A DNA stretch of 64,000 nucleotides, from contig JACKPZ010000005.1 of NCBI GenBank assembly GCA_024233135.1, positions 62,001-126,000 of the forward strand, in the 5' to 3' direction. Of the stretch, positions 1 to 6,375 are shown piece after piece. A program made the position numbers and the translations under genes. Numbering within the stretch: position 1 is the stretch's first letter; each line of letters opens with the position of its first letter. This stretch comes from Akkermansiaceae bacterium. GTDB taxonomy: Bacteria; Verrucomicrobiota; Verrucomicrobiia; Verrucomicrobiales; Akkermansiaceae. The notes beneath the pieces are model-generated. The model saw only the letters and a list, made by a program, of their open reading frames with translations. It was not told the origin of the DNA and searched no databases.

Positions 1-492
1 GAGATCGAGCACGAACACGAGATAGAGCCAGCCTTCACGGGTGGGGATGTAGGTGATGTCGCTGACGACCTGGGTGCCTGGAGCTTCTGGAGGCGGGGCC
101 TGCGCCAGCAGATTGGGCGAAGGCCGGGCGGCATGGTCGGGGCGCGTGGTCTTCGGCTTGAAGGGCTTGCGCGGCCGGGCCCGGATGCCTTCGTCGCGCA
201 TGAGCCGGGCGACACGGTTTTCCGAGCAGGCCAGACCGAGGTCGCGGAGCTCGGAAGTCATGCGGGGGCTTCCGTAGCACCGGGTGTGCCGGTGGTCGTG
301 GATCTCGTGCATGACTTCGGCCAGTTGGCGGTTGGCAAGGGTGCGGGCACTCGGCGGTCTGCCGCGGGCGGCATGGTAGCCGCTGCACGAGACCTCCAGG
401 GCGTCGCAGAGTTCGGTGATGGAATATTCGTCCCGCATGGTGTCGATCAGCGCATACCGCTCTGCGGGTCCTCGGAGAGTATGCCCATGGCT
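1..492 (-). mobile_element. IS3-family transposase OrfB (DDE integrase part), partial
   Basis: Catalytic half of an IS3-family transposase, which cuts and joins DNA ends. The reading frame lies one base back (-1) from OrfA and is open from the slippage site to the window edge. A helix-turn-helix-like region beginning ERYALIDTMRDEYS is followed near the edge by VVSDITYIPT, which holds the first catalytic Asp of the DDE triad, and then GWLYLVFVLDL. The second Asp and the Glu lie outside the window. An internal ATG at 438 could start a separate OrfB, but the A7 run at 492-498 points to an OrfAB fusion made by -1 frameshifting. Confident as to family; whether the element is intact cannot be seen here. 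Confidence 0.9.
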
Positions 493-794
493 TTTTTTAG
501 GATCTCGCGCTGGCGGCGCAGGTAGTCGTTTTCCCGCTGGAGGCGGCGGATCTCCGCGGCGGGATCGGCGAGGGCAAGGGACGCTCCGCTCCGCCCGCCC
601 GCCCCGCTCTCGCGGGACTCGGCGGCCTGCGCTACGCGTCCCTTGCCGAAGAGCCGGTCTCTCCAGGATCGCAGCGAGTTGGCGGAAACGCCGAGTTCTT
701 CCGCCACCCGCTTGAGCGGGCGACGGCTATCCATCAGAAGTTCCACGGCGTTGCGGCGGAACTCTTCATCGTAGACGGGGTGGGTCTTGGGCAT
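447..794 (-). CDS. IS3-family transposase OrfA
   Basis: A 115-residue DNA-binding half of an IS3 transposase. It starts MPKTHPVYDEEFRRNAVELL, the typical HTH_8 (transposase_8) opening, and a helix-turn-helix follows (VAEELGVSANSLRSWRD). The C-terminal part, AAEIRRLQRENDYLRRQREI, is the usual leucine-zipper-like coiled coil used for dimerisation. The start at 794 is preferred because AAAGGA lies just upstream, although the frame is open further back. Near the end of the gene is a CTA AAA AAA GCC stretch (491-500) where -1 slippage would move ribosomes into OrfB. OrfA itself stops at 447. Confidence 0.92.
   Translation of the reverse strand: MPKTHPVYDEEFRRNAVELLMDSRRPLKRVAEELGVSANSLRSWRDRLFGKGRVAQAAESRESGAGGRSGASLALADPAAEIRRLQRENDYLRRQREILKKAMGILSEDPQSGMR
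492..498 (-). promoter_or_regulatory. A7 slippery sequence for programmed -1 frameshift
   Basis: Seven consecutive A residues on the minus strand, read as CTA AAA AAA GCC in OrfA. A slip of one base back continues in frame with the OrfB integrase domain, the usual way IS3 elements make OrfAB. The frames were checked by hand and the OrfB frame stays open from this point to the window edge. Confidence 0.75.
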
Positions 795-827
795 TGCTGG
801 TGTCCTTTCTTCGGATCCTGCGCCCTT

Positions 828-854
828 CCTGTCCATCAATTCGGGGGAACTTCA
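828..854 (-). repeat. Probable left terminal inverted repeat of the IS3 element
   Basis: On the minus strand, TGAAGTTCCCCCGAATTGAT begins at 854, about 60 bp upstream of OrfA. IS3-family ends usually start with TG and have this position and GC/AT pattern, so 854 is the probable outer end of the element. The other end is outside the window, so the repeat pair and target duplication cannot be confirmed. Confidence 0.5.
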
Positions 855-1042
855 CTCCTGCCCGAGGGAGAGGCTTCGATTGAGGGTTGAAGGTTGAATG
901 GTCATAAAAACTTGAGCCCGCTGCGGGGCAGGTGTTAGGAGTGCCGCCTTGTTGTGCCTTGGTTTGCTGTGACGCCAAGCCCCGCCGCGTGAATCAATTG
1001 CAGCAGCCTCCCGACGTCTGTTGCTTCAGATTTGGTTCACGA
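855..1042. other. Intergenic stretch beside the IS element
   Basis: About 190 bp between the IS end and the first orphan gene. I see no convincing gene, tRNA or hairpin. It is less GC-rich than the core genes, in keeping with a recently acquired segment. Confidence 0.4.
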
Positions 1043-1396
1043 CTAAAGAATCGCTTGGGAGGTGATGTGAGCTATGCCCCTGCATATCCCATAAATCAGG
1101 GATGGTGAGATGAACGAGTAAAACCCGATTCTAAGGTACGGCTCGGGTGCGATGAATCGAAGTGTGATTAGAAATGGGATGCTACAGAGAAGATTGGTGA
1201 TCACGGCCGCCAATTCAATGTAAGGCATGCCCCGAATCCCGAGAGTGGGAAGGAACGAAAAGGAGCCAAGAATAAAGGATGATGAAGAGCACAATAGCGA
1301 AAGAAGGAAAATCTTCAGGGACGAAGAGATCCGCTTGGGTGAGTCTGGGCTCTCCCAAGGCTTCAGTGCGGTGCTGATCTCGTCACGCTGGATCAT
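1043..1396 (-). CDS. Small hydrophobic membrane protein, unknown
   Basis: A 117-residue protein not assigned to a family. A charged N-terminus (MIQRDEISTALKPWESPDSP) is followed by two or three hydrophobic stretches: residues about 28-52 (SLKIFLLSLLCSSSSFILGS), about 60-80, and about 92-112. It is therefore probably an inner-membrane protein with the N-terminus inside. Codon use is clearly less GC-biased than in the core genes and includes ordinary TTA and ATA codons, which suggests foreign origin. It lies in a run of three minus-strand orphans downstream of an IS3 element. No strong Shine-Dalgarno site is visible. Likely a real gene, function unknown. Confidence 0.5.
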   Translation of the reverse strand: MIQRDEISTALKPWESPDSPKRISSSLKIFLLSLLCSSSSFILGSFSFLPTLGIRGMPYIELAAVITNLLCSIPFLITLRFIAPEPYLRIGFYSFISPSLIYGICRGIAHITSQAIL

Positions 1397-1437
1397 TGAT
1401 GTATTTTTCTGGCCTGCCGTTGAAGTCCAAGCATCCG

Positions 1438-1992
1438 CTATCTGGGGCGTTCCTCCGACTCGTGTTGAGGGTTTTCGCCGCCCGCAGAATCCGGCTCGGA
1501 ACGGGGAGCGGATTGCGGCACGGCGCCTTGTTCTTCTTCTTTTTCTTTCCTTAGAAGGACTTCAATGGCCGCTCCATCAAAATTCAGTTTCACGCATTCC
1601 TTCACCTGTTCAAGGACTTCATTGATTGTAAACGGGTAATCTGCAGGACGGGACGCCTTTGCCAGATCGATGGTAATCACAAGTTTCGGGTTTTTGGGAT
1701 CGCTCCTCGGGTCGTACGCACCTGAGACGCTGAGGCCGTAAAGCGTGATCAAATTCGTATCGGATGGAATATTCCACCTGCTGTGGTGCGGTACATATGG
1801 CGAATTCAAAAGGCTTATTGTCCTCTCGAATGTGGCGCTGGATGAATCGACACACGGCACGTTTGTCATCCCTCCCGCGGATCCCTCATCGACGAATAAA
1901 ACATGGGTCGGCAAATACACTGTAACCCAGCGAGTTCCCGTCGCCCACGACACAACAGTAGTGAAAGCCAGAATGAGTGCGATTGGTTTCAT
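1438..1992 (-). CDS. Secreted hypothetical protein
   Basis: A 184-residue protein without a recognised domain. It begins MKPIALILAFTTVVSWATG, a plausible signal peptide. The mature part has one Cys (about residue 47). The C-terminal 40 residues are highly charged and low in complexity (RKEKEEEQGAVPQSAPRSEP) and probably disordered. The segment around SGAYDPRSDPKNPKLVITID looks like folded beta structure. The gene is lower in GC than the chromosome average and lies between two other unknown membrane proteins on the same strand, so the three may have arrived together. Function is unknown. Confidence 0.5.
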   Translation of the reverse strand: MKPIALILAFTTVVSWATGTRWVTVYLPTHVLFVDEGSAGGMTNVPCVDSSSATFERTISLLNSPYVPHHSRWNIPSDTNLITLYGLSVSGAYDPRSDPKNPKLVITIDLAKASRPADYPFTINEVLEQVKECVKLNFDGAAIEVLLRKEKEEEQGAVPQSAPRSEPDSAGGENPQHESEERPR

Positions 1993-2060
1993 TTTCGGGA
2001 GAGCGTCAAAGAGCGCCCGGTCCCACTAGCGGGGGCGGGCGACGAGACGGGGAATGAGGT

Positions 2061-2630
2061 TCATGTTGTGGGTGATGTCGCCGACACGGCGGCTAGTGAA
2101 GGGTGCTGTGCCTCGCTTTGTTCTCTCTCTTTTTGAATACATGCCAGGAAGTCCTTTTTGTGATCTGCGTTGTCAAACGCACGCAGTGGAATTAGTGCAA
2201 TTCCTTTGTCATCAAAGGTGAACTCAATGCGTTCGGAATCCTCAGAAATATCAGTGAGATCCTGAAGGCTAAACGTAATCTCAACATCGTAGCTCTTGTA
2301 TCGCAGGCGTCCATTCTCAATCAAATATTCGGTAGTTGTCGGCAGACGAGATCCGATCTGAGTTTTGATGTGCTTGGCGATCCGCTTCGACACCGTGTCG
2401 TCATACGTTAGGAGGACAATTACTGGGCCTAGAGTAAATCCGACTGCCGCAGCGACAAGCATTGGCCAGTCGAGAAACATGTAAGACATTGAGACGGCAA
2501 CAAAGCCACCAATTGCCCCGGCCCAAAAAGCCTCGGTCCAGCGCTGCTTTGAATAGGTTTTGCTTCTCCGAAAGAATCTCACCGCAGGCTCGATGTGATC
2601 TTCTAGAGTTGATTGATATCGAAGGAGCAT
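2061..2630 (-). CDS. YcxB-like membrane protein
   Basis: A 189-residue protein resembling the YcxB family (function unknown; Bacillus YcxB is the type). Two adjacent membrane segments lie at about residues 35-77 (FWAGAIGGFVAVSMSYMF, then MLVAAAVGFTLGPVIVLL). A soluble C-terminal domain of short beta strands follows, with the family-like features SLQDLTDISED, then IALIPLRAF, then KKDFLACIQK. The last 20 residues look disordered. Start at 2630. It is the first of three minus-strand orphan genes, and its upstream region holds a strong hairpin cluster (2661-2742). The family call is by pattern only. Confidence 0.6.
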   Translation of the reverse strand: MLLRYQSTLEDHIEPAVRFFRRSKTYSKQRWTEAFWAGAIGGFVAVSMSYMFLDWPMLVAAAVGFTLGPVIVLLTYDDTVSKRIAKHIKTQIGSRLPTTTEYLIENGRLRYKSYDVEITFSLQDLTDISEDSERIEFTFDDKGIALIPLRAFDNADHKKDFLACIQKEREQSEAQHPSLAAVSATSPTT

Positions 2631-2660
2631 TTTCTGGGAGAACAGTATGGTTATTAGTCA

Positions 2661-2742
2661 CCTCACTCTCTCTCTAGATCTAGAGAGGCTCACCGGATGT
2701 GGAGAGGTCCTCACCAGATCTAGAGAGCTAGAGAGAGTGAGG
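2661..2742. repeat. Nested palindrome/inverted repeat cluster
   Basis: An 18 bp perfect palindrome, CTCTCTAGATCTAGAGAG, lies at 2670-2687. A second AGATCTAGAGAG copy begins at 2717. The outer arms CCTCACTCTCTC (from 2661) and its complement GAGAGAGTGAGG (ending 2742) are inverted relative to each other, so the whole 82 bp can fold as a long hairpin or as alternative hairpins. GAG-rich spacer copies (GGCTCACC, GGTCCTCACC) add direct repetition. It lies about 30 bp upstream of the YcxB-like gene and could be a MITE remnant, a terminator or a regulatory hairpin. Confidence 0.7.
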
Positions 2743-2851
2743 GGAAGTTACGAAGGGGCGGAGGGGGTGTCGAGGCGGTTTTGCGTCGCCTTTGGCGGCA
2801 GTGCCGAGTGGGCAGTGAGCAGAGGCGCGGGCGCGGCGGGGGGGAAGAGAA

Positions 2852-2975
2852 TCAGCCGGCGGAGGGATCGGCGGAGATGCGTTCGACGTCGGCGACGTCC
2901 ATGGCGATCCGGAACCCGTGGTGTCGATTGGAGTTCGCCTTGCGAACGGGGATGGATCGGCTTCTGTGGAAATCA
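2852..2975 (-). pseudogene. Possible 3' remnant of an FGE-sulfatase (SUMF1-like) domain gene
   Basis: A minus-strand frame ends at 2852. Its tail contains VRKANSNRHHGFRIAMDV, resembling the conserved end of formylglycine-generating-enzyme/sulfatase-modifying-factor domains (R-x-A/S-x-R...GFR-hydrophobic-A). Nothing upstream supplies the rest of the domain, so if real it is a decayed fragment. The match is short and could be chance. Confidence 0.25.
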
Positions 2976-3017
2976 CACCTTTTCACCAAGGACTTCACGT
3001 CTTTCTGAAGCTGAAAT

Positions 3018-3049
3018 CATCCGTGGAATCTGTGTAATCCGTGGTGTCA
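3018..3049. repeat. Simple filler repeat (ATCCGTGG type)
   Basis: ATCCGTGGAATCTGTGTAAT followed by CCGTGGTGTC: a roughly 9-10 bp motif, (A)ATCCGTGG / AATCTGTGT, repeated imperfectly. The reverse-complement kind (CACCACGGAT, CACGGATTGCACGGAT) recurs at 57965-57997, so this is a dispersed family and not chance. Confidence 0.6.
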
Positions 3050-3095
3050 TAAACTCCCATCTGTTGGAAGGATCACACGATCTTTTGTTCCAGGC

Positions 3096-3944
3096 TCACC
3101 CGCCGTGGGAGAAGCTCGGGTAGCTGGTCATGCCGCCGTCGACGGTGACGGTGGAGCCGGTGACGTAGGAGGCTTCATCGGACACCAGCATGCGGGCGAT
3201 GGCGGCGATCTCGGCGACTTTGCCGACGCGCCGCATCGGGATCTTGTCGAGCAGGTCGGCCATGCCGGCGGGGTCCCGGCGGGTTTCGCGGTTGATGGAG
3301 GTGGCGATGGCGCCGGGTGCGAGGCAGACGATGCGGATGCCGACGTCCTGCAACTCGAGCGCGAGCGAGCGGGACATCATCGAGATGCCCGCTTTCGACG
3401 CGCAGTAGGCCGCGTGTCCGGCCCACGGGATGGTCTCGTGCACGGATGTGATGTTGAGCACCACGCCGCGGCGGCGCAGGATCATGTCGGAAAGCACCGT
3501 CTGGGTGCAGAGGAAGGTGCCGCGAAGGTTCACGGCCATCACTTGGTCCCATGAGGCGAGCGAGAGGCCGGCGAGCGGTTCGTGGTCGCCTTCGACCCCG
3601 GAGTTGTTCACGAGGATGTCCACCGAGCCGAGCTCCGTGGTCACCCGGGTGAAATAGGTTTTCACCGAGTCCGCATCGGATACATCAAGTTCCGCGCAGG
3701 CGGTGTCCCGGCCGAGCGCGCGGATGCGATCTGCGGTCTCTTCCGCGCCCTCGCGGTCGTTGTGATAACTCACTGCCACCGCCGCGCCGGCTCGCGCGAG
3801 TTCGATGGCGATCGCGCGGCCGATGCCTGAGTCCGAGCCTGTCACCACCGCCACCCGACCGTGGAGGCCGTTGGATTTATCCTGCGGTTCCGGCGCGGGA
3901 AGTCCTTCCGCAGGGGGCGGGGATGGGCTGGCGGCTGCGGTCAT
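3096..3944 (-). CDS. SDR-family oxidoreductase, glucose 1-dehydrogenase-like
   Basis: A 282-residue classical short-chain dehydrogenase/reductase that uses NAD(P) to oxidise or reduce an alcohol or sugar. A ~25-residue Pro/Ala-rich lead precedes the Rossmann fold. Visible motifs: TGSDSGIG (cofactor glycine motif), the NNSG variant of the NNAG motif, catalytic Ser in ITSVHE, the YCASK Tyr-x3-Lys pair, and the C-terminal SYVTGSTVTVDGGM typical of glucose 1-dehydrogenase and 3-oxoacyl-ACP reductase relatives. The start at 3944 is chosen because the upstream frame is low-complexity, Pro/Arg-rich and shadow-like. A small acidic protein gene lies upstream on the same strand. The substrate cannot be told from sequence. 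Confidence 0.88.
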   Translation of the reverse strand: MTAAASPSPPPAEGLPAPEPQDKSNGLHGRVAVVTGSDSGIGRAIAIELARAGAAVAVSYHNDREGAEETADRIRALGRDTACAELDVSDADSVKTYFTRVTTELGSVDILVNNSGVEGDHEPLAGLSLASWDQVMAVNLRGTFLCTQTVLSDMILRRRGVVLNITSVHETIPWAGHAAYCASKAGISMMSRSLALELQDVGIRIVCLAPGAIATSINRETRRDPAGMADLLDKIPMRRVGKVAEIAAIARMLVSDEASYVTGSTVTVDGGMTSYPSFSHGG

Positions 3945-4068
3945 GGGGGTAGTCGTGCGATAGGTTCGTGTGGGATGCGGGATGCGGGACGGAGGATGCC
4001 TCCGGCTTGGGGCCGATGGAGCAGGTTGCGCGATGGAACGTGCGGATTGAGACGCGGCCGGCGGGCGC

Positions 4069-4344
4069 TCAGGACCCGTCGAAACGCCGCATGCTTTCCA
4101 GTTCCGCCGGTCCGTCGGCATCCTCCGCGGCGCCGTGGTCGATGTCGTCGAGGTTCTCCGCGGCGTTGGGCGATTCCGCCGCACGCGCCTCCTCCTCGGC
4201 CGCCACCGCCTCGCGGCGCTCGGTTTCCGCGGCCTCGACGCCGTCTTTGACGACTCGTTCGTTCAAGTTGTCATCATCGCGTCCGGGCATGCGGATCACG
4301 ACATCGTCATTCGGAATGGATTGCTGGGGATCGAGTGGAGTCAT
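4069..4344 (-). CDS. Small acidic hypothetical protein
   Basis: A 91-residue protein starting MTPLDPQQSIPNDDVVIRMP. It is strongly acidic, with a helical Glu/Ala-rich middle (EAAETERREAVAAEEEARAA), and probably partly disordered. No domain recognised. It lies upstream of and codirectional with the SDR gene (124 bp gap), and the DUF1801 gene diverges from it, which leaves room for a promoter region at about 4345-4460. Composition fits the chromosome. It may be a stress-related or regulatory small protein, but nothing shows this. Confidence 0.5.
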   Translation of the reverse strand: MTPLDPQQSIPNDDVVIRMPGRDDDNLNERVVKDGVEAAETERREAVAAEEEARAAESPNAAENLDDIDHGAAEDADGPAELESMRRFDGS

Positions 4345-4464
4345 GGCAAATCTGAGGGTTGTTCGTTGGCTTCCTTCGCAGGAGGTGTTCCAACGTCCGT
4401 CGAAACCCGGGCGATGGGGAACGTGGTGCATTTCTTGGTTTCCATTCCGGAGGAGCGCCGCTAC

Positions 4465-5346
4465 ATGCTCTCCATCCCGGAACCCGTATTCCCGGCCGCC
4501 TCCATGAAATCATCGAAACCGACCGCACCGTCCGACGAAACGTCCGCCGCCGAGTTGATCGACGCGCGGATCCGCGAACTGGGAGACTGGCGCGGCGAAA
4601 CGCTCGGCCGCGTCCGCGAACTCATCCGCGAAGTGCTGCCCGACGTCGTCGAGGAGGTGAAATGGCGGGGTGTGCCGTGTTGGTCCCATGGTGGCATCGT
4701 CTGCACCGGAGAGACCTACAAAAAGGCGGTGAAGCTCACCTTCGCCAAAGGTGCGGACGTTCCGGATCCGGACGGGCTTTTCAACGCCAGCCTGGAAGGC
4801 AACACGCGCCGCGCCATCGACATCCATGAGGGCGAAACGATCGACGCACGGGCCTTCAAGGCGCTCATCCTCGCCGCCGCGGAGCGCAATCGGAAGCCCC
4901 GGGCCGCCAAGGCCGCGAAACCGAAGACCGCCGCCGGGCCTGCCGAAGTGAAACTCCTCTCCGGCGGCAACCCGCAGATCCCGAAAGGCGATGGCGACGC
5001 GCCGGTGCAGGCATACATCGCCGCTATGCCGGGATGGAAACGCGAACTCGGCGAGCGGATCGACGCGCTCGTCACCCGCGAGGTCCGCGGCCTCACCAAG
5101 GCGGTGCGCTGGAATTCACCATTCTACGGCACCGCGGGCAATGGCTGGTTCCTCGGCATCCATTGTTTCACGAACTATGTGAAGGTCACCTTCTTCGACG
5201 GAGTTTCGCTGGACCCCGTGCCGCCCGGCGGCACGCCCAAGAGCAAGGACGCGCGGTGGATCGACATTCACGAAGGGAAATACGACGAGAAAAAGATGAA
5301 AGCCTGGGTGAAACAAGCGGCGCGCCTGCCGGGGTGGAAGATGTAG
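4465..5346 (+). CDS. Protein with two DUF1801 (YdhG-like) domains
   Basis: A 293-residue cytosolic protein made of two DUF1801 repeats, a family of unknown function related to frataxin-fold proteins. Domain 1 (about residues 30-130) includes VEEVKWRGVPCWSHGG, YKKAVKLTFAKGA and RRAIDIHEGE. A basic Ala/Lys linker (NRKPRAAKAAKPKTAAGPAE) follows. Domain 2 (about 180-285) has TKAVRWNSPFYG, YVKVTFFDG and ARWIDIHEGKYDEKKMKAWV. The two halves share the K-W...P-x-W/F-Y/H and IDIHEG motifs, so this is an internal duplication. The start at 4465 has a GGAGGAG site 10 bp upstream; 4504 is a possible later ATG. A small membrane protein gene follows almost at once. Confidence 0.82.
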   Translation: MLSIPEPVFPAASMKSSKPTAPSDETSAAELIDARIRELGDWRGETLGRVRELIREVLPDVVEEVKWRGVPCWSHGGIVCTGETYKKAVKLTFAKGADVPDPDGLFNASLEGNTRRAIDIHEGETIDARAFKALILAAAERNRKPRAAKAAKPKTAAGPAEVKLLSGGNPQIPKGDGDAPVQAYIAAMPGWKRELGERIDALVTREVRGLTKAVRWNSPFYGTAGNGWFLGIHCFTNYVKVTFFDGVSLDPVPPGGTPKSKDARWIDIHEGKYDEKKMKAWVKQAARLPGWKM

Positions 5347-5347
5347 G

Positions 5348-5770
5348 GTGGACGGCATGGACGGGTTTCGACGCAGCTATTTCACGTCCGCGGGAATTCT
5401 CGTGCTGTTCGCGGTTCTCGACGCGTGGCACCTGATCTCGCAAGGCGGAGTCGAGACGGGAGTGGCGCTTGTGAAGTTCGGCTTCCTCGCGGTGGCGGCG
5501 ATCCCGCTGTGCCGCAAGGGTGGAATCCAAGCGCATGTCCGGCTTGCGAACTGGGTCTCGGCGGGTCTCGCGTTGGTCTTCGGCGCGATGCTCTGCGGAT
5601 TCTTCATCGCGTTCGTGGTTACCAAAGGAGGAGAGGGACCTGCCGGTGAAGGTGCTCCAGGCGCGATGTTGGTGGGGATGTTATTCTTCGCTGTCTTCGT
5701 TTTTTGTCCGTGGCTGCTGACGGCGTTGCGAGGACGGGTTGTTGTGCGGTATCTCAAGCGCTCGCGTTGA
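5348..5770 (+). CDS. Small multi-spanning membrane protein, unknown
   Basis: A 140-residue hydrophobic protein with about four membrane segments: SAGILVLFAVLDAWHLI, ALVKFGFLAVAAIPL, WVSAGLALVFGAMLCGFFIA and MLVGMLFFAVFVFCPWLL. It ends with a basic tail (RVVVRYLKRSR), so the C-terminus is probably cytoplasmic. A GTG at 5348, one base after the DUF1801 stop, has GGAAG at a good distance; an ATG at 5357 is the alternative. The tight spacing suggests an operon with the DUF1801 gene. No family recognised. Confidence 0.65.
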   Translation: MDGMDGFRRSYFTSAGILVLFAVLDAWHLISQGGVETGVALVKFGFLAVAAIPLCRKGGIQAHVRLANWVSAGLALVFGAMLCGFFIAFVVTKGGEGPAGEGAPGAMLVGMLFFAVFVFCPWLLTALRGRVVVRYLKRSR

Positions 5771-5822
5771 GGCGCGCCCCGGGGCGGGCGGTTTCATGCT
5801 GGGCATGGCAGCAGCAAGAGGT

Positions 5823-5836
5823 TTCATTCGAATGAA
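5823..5836. promoter_or_regulatory. 14 bp perfect palindrome upstream of a membrane protein gene
   Basis: TTCATTCGAATGAA is a perfect palindrome ending two bases before the ATG at 5839. It overlaps where the ribosome binding site would be, so it could be an operator or an mRNA hairpin limiting translation. No matching second copy was noticed. Confidence 0.4.
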
Positions 5837-5838
5837 GC

Positions 5839-6318
5839 ATGGAGATCTCATCGACCAGCGACGGCGTGGATCGGGAAAGGGAGAATCGCCCTGAGAGAGA
5901 AACAATCCGCGGAAGGGGGCATCCGGCGGGAATTCTTCATGCTCTCTTGTTCATCGGTGTGGCATCGCAGTGTTGGTTCAATTGGTGGGATTCTCTCCGG
6001 ACCAAGGAACCGACATGGCGAGACGTCGTAAGCCCGGTCGTTTCCCTGTGCTTGGTTGGGGCGGCGGGGTTCCTTTGGGTCAGGGCAATGATGTTGAAAT
6101 GGGAGATCGAGCAGGATGGTGAGCATGTTGTCCTGCGCCGGAACGGGAAGGAGATCTATCAGGGGATGATTGGGGAACTGGAACGAATTGAGCACGATGC
6201 GGGGATGTTGCTTCTGAAGGCACCGGATGGGAGAACGTTCGCGTTCCCGGCGCGCGGTCCGATGAAGAGGTTCATACGGAACGATGCCGATGTGACCGGG
6301 AGGGGACGAGTTTCTTGA
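5839..6318 (+). CDS. Hypothetical two-TM membrane protein
   Basis: A 159-residue protein. A charged N-terminus (DRERENRPERETIRGRGHPA) is followed by two membrane segments (GILHALLFIGVASQCWFNWW at about 31-50; VVSPVVSLCLVGAAGFLWV at about 63-81). A small soluble domain of about 70 residues follows (WEIEQDGEHVVLRRNGKEIY...LLLKAPDGRTFAF), which looks like a beta-rich PH-like fold of the kind found in bacterial membrane proteins of unknown role. It lies alone between the DUF1801 group and the convergent uvrA. Start at 5839, just after a palindrome. Function unknown. Confidence 0.6.
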   Translation: MEISSTSDGVDRERENRPERETIRGRGHPAGILHALLFIGVASQCWFNWWDSLRTKEPTWRDVVSPVVSLCLVGAAGFLWVRAMMLKWEIEQDGEHVVLRRNGKEIYQGMIGELERIEHDAGMLLLKAPDGRTFAFPARGPMKRFIRNDADVTGRGRVS

Positions 6319-6375
6319 TCGAGCGGTGAAACCGGTCCGGATCTGGCCCCAGCCAGCGAATTCTCACGAATTCGC

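Larger units (their letters stand above)
2743..3095. other. Gene-poor stretch with gene remnant and simple repeats
   Basis: 353 bp with no intact gene. It holds a short minus-strand frame resembling the end of a sulfatase-modifying-factor protein (2852-2975) and a simple repeat built on ATCCGTGG/AATC (3018-3049). The stretch before it, rich in TTTCACCAAGGACTTCACG, resembles the ACCACGAAAGACAC type of filler repeat also seen near 57.9 kb. Confidence 0.5.

Noticed and set aside
2647..3123. 158-codon plus-strand frame starting in the hairpin cluster
   Set aside because: Arg/Gly/Ser-rich, passes through palindromes and filler repeats, no domain; explained by composition.
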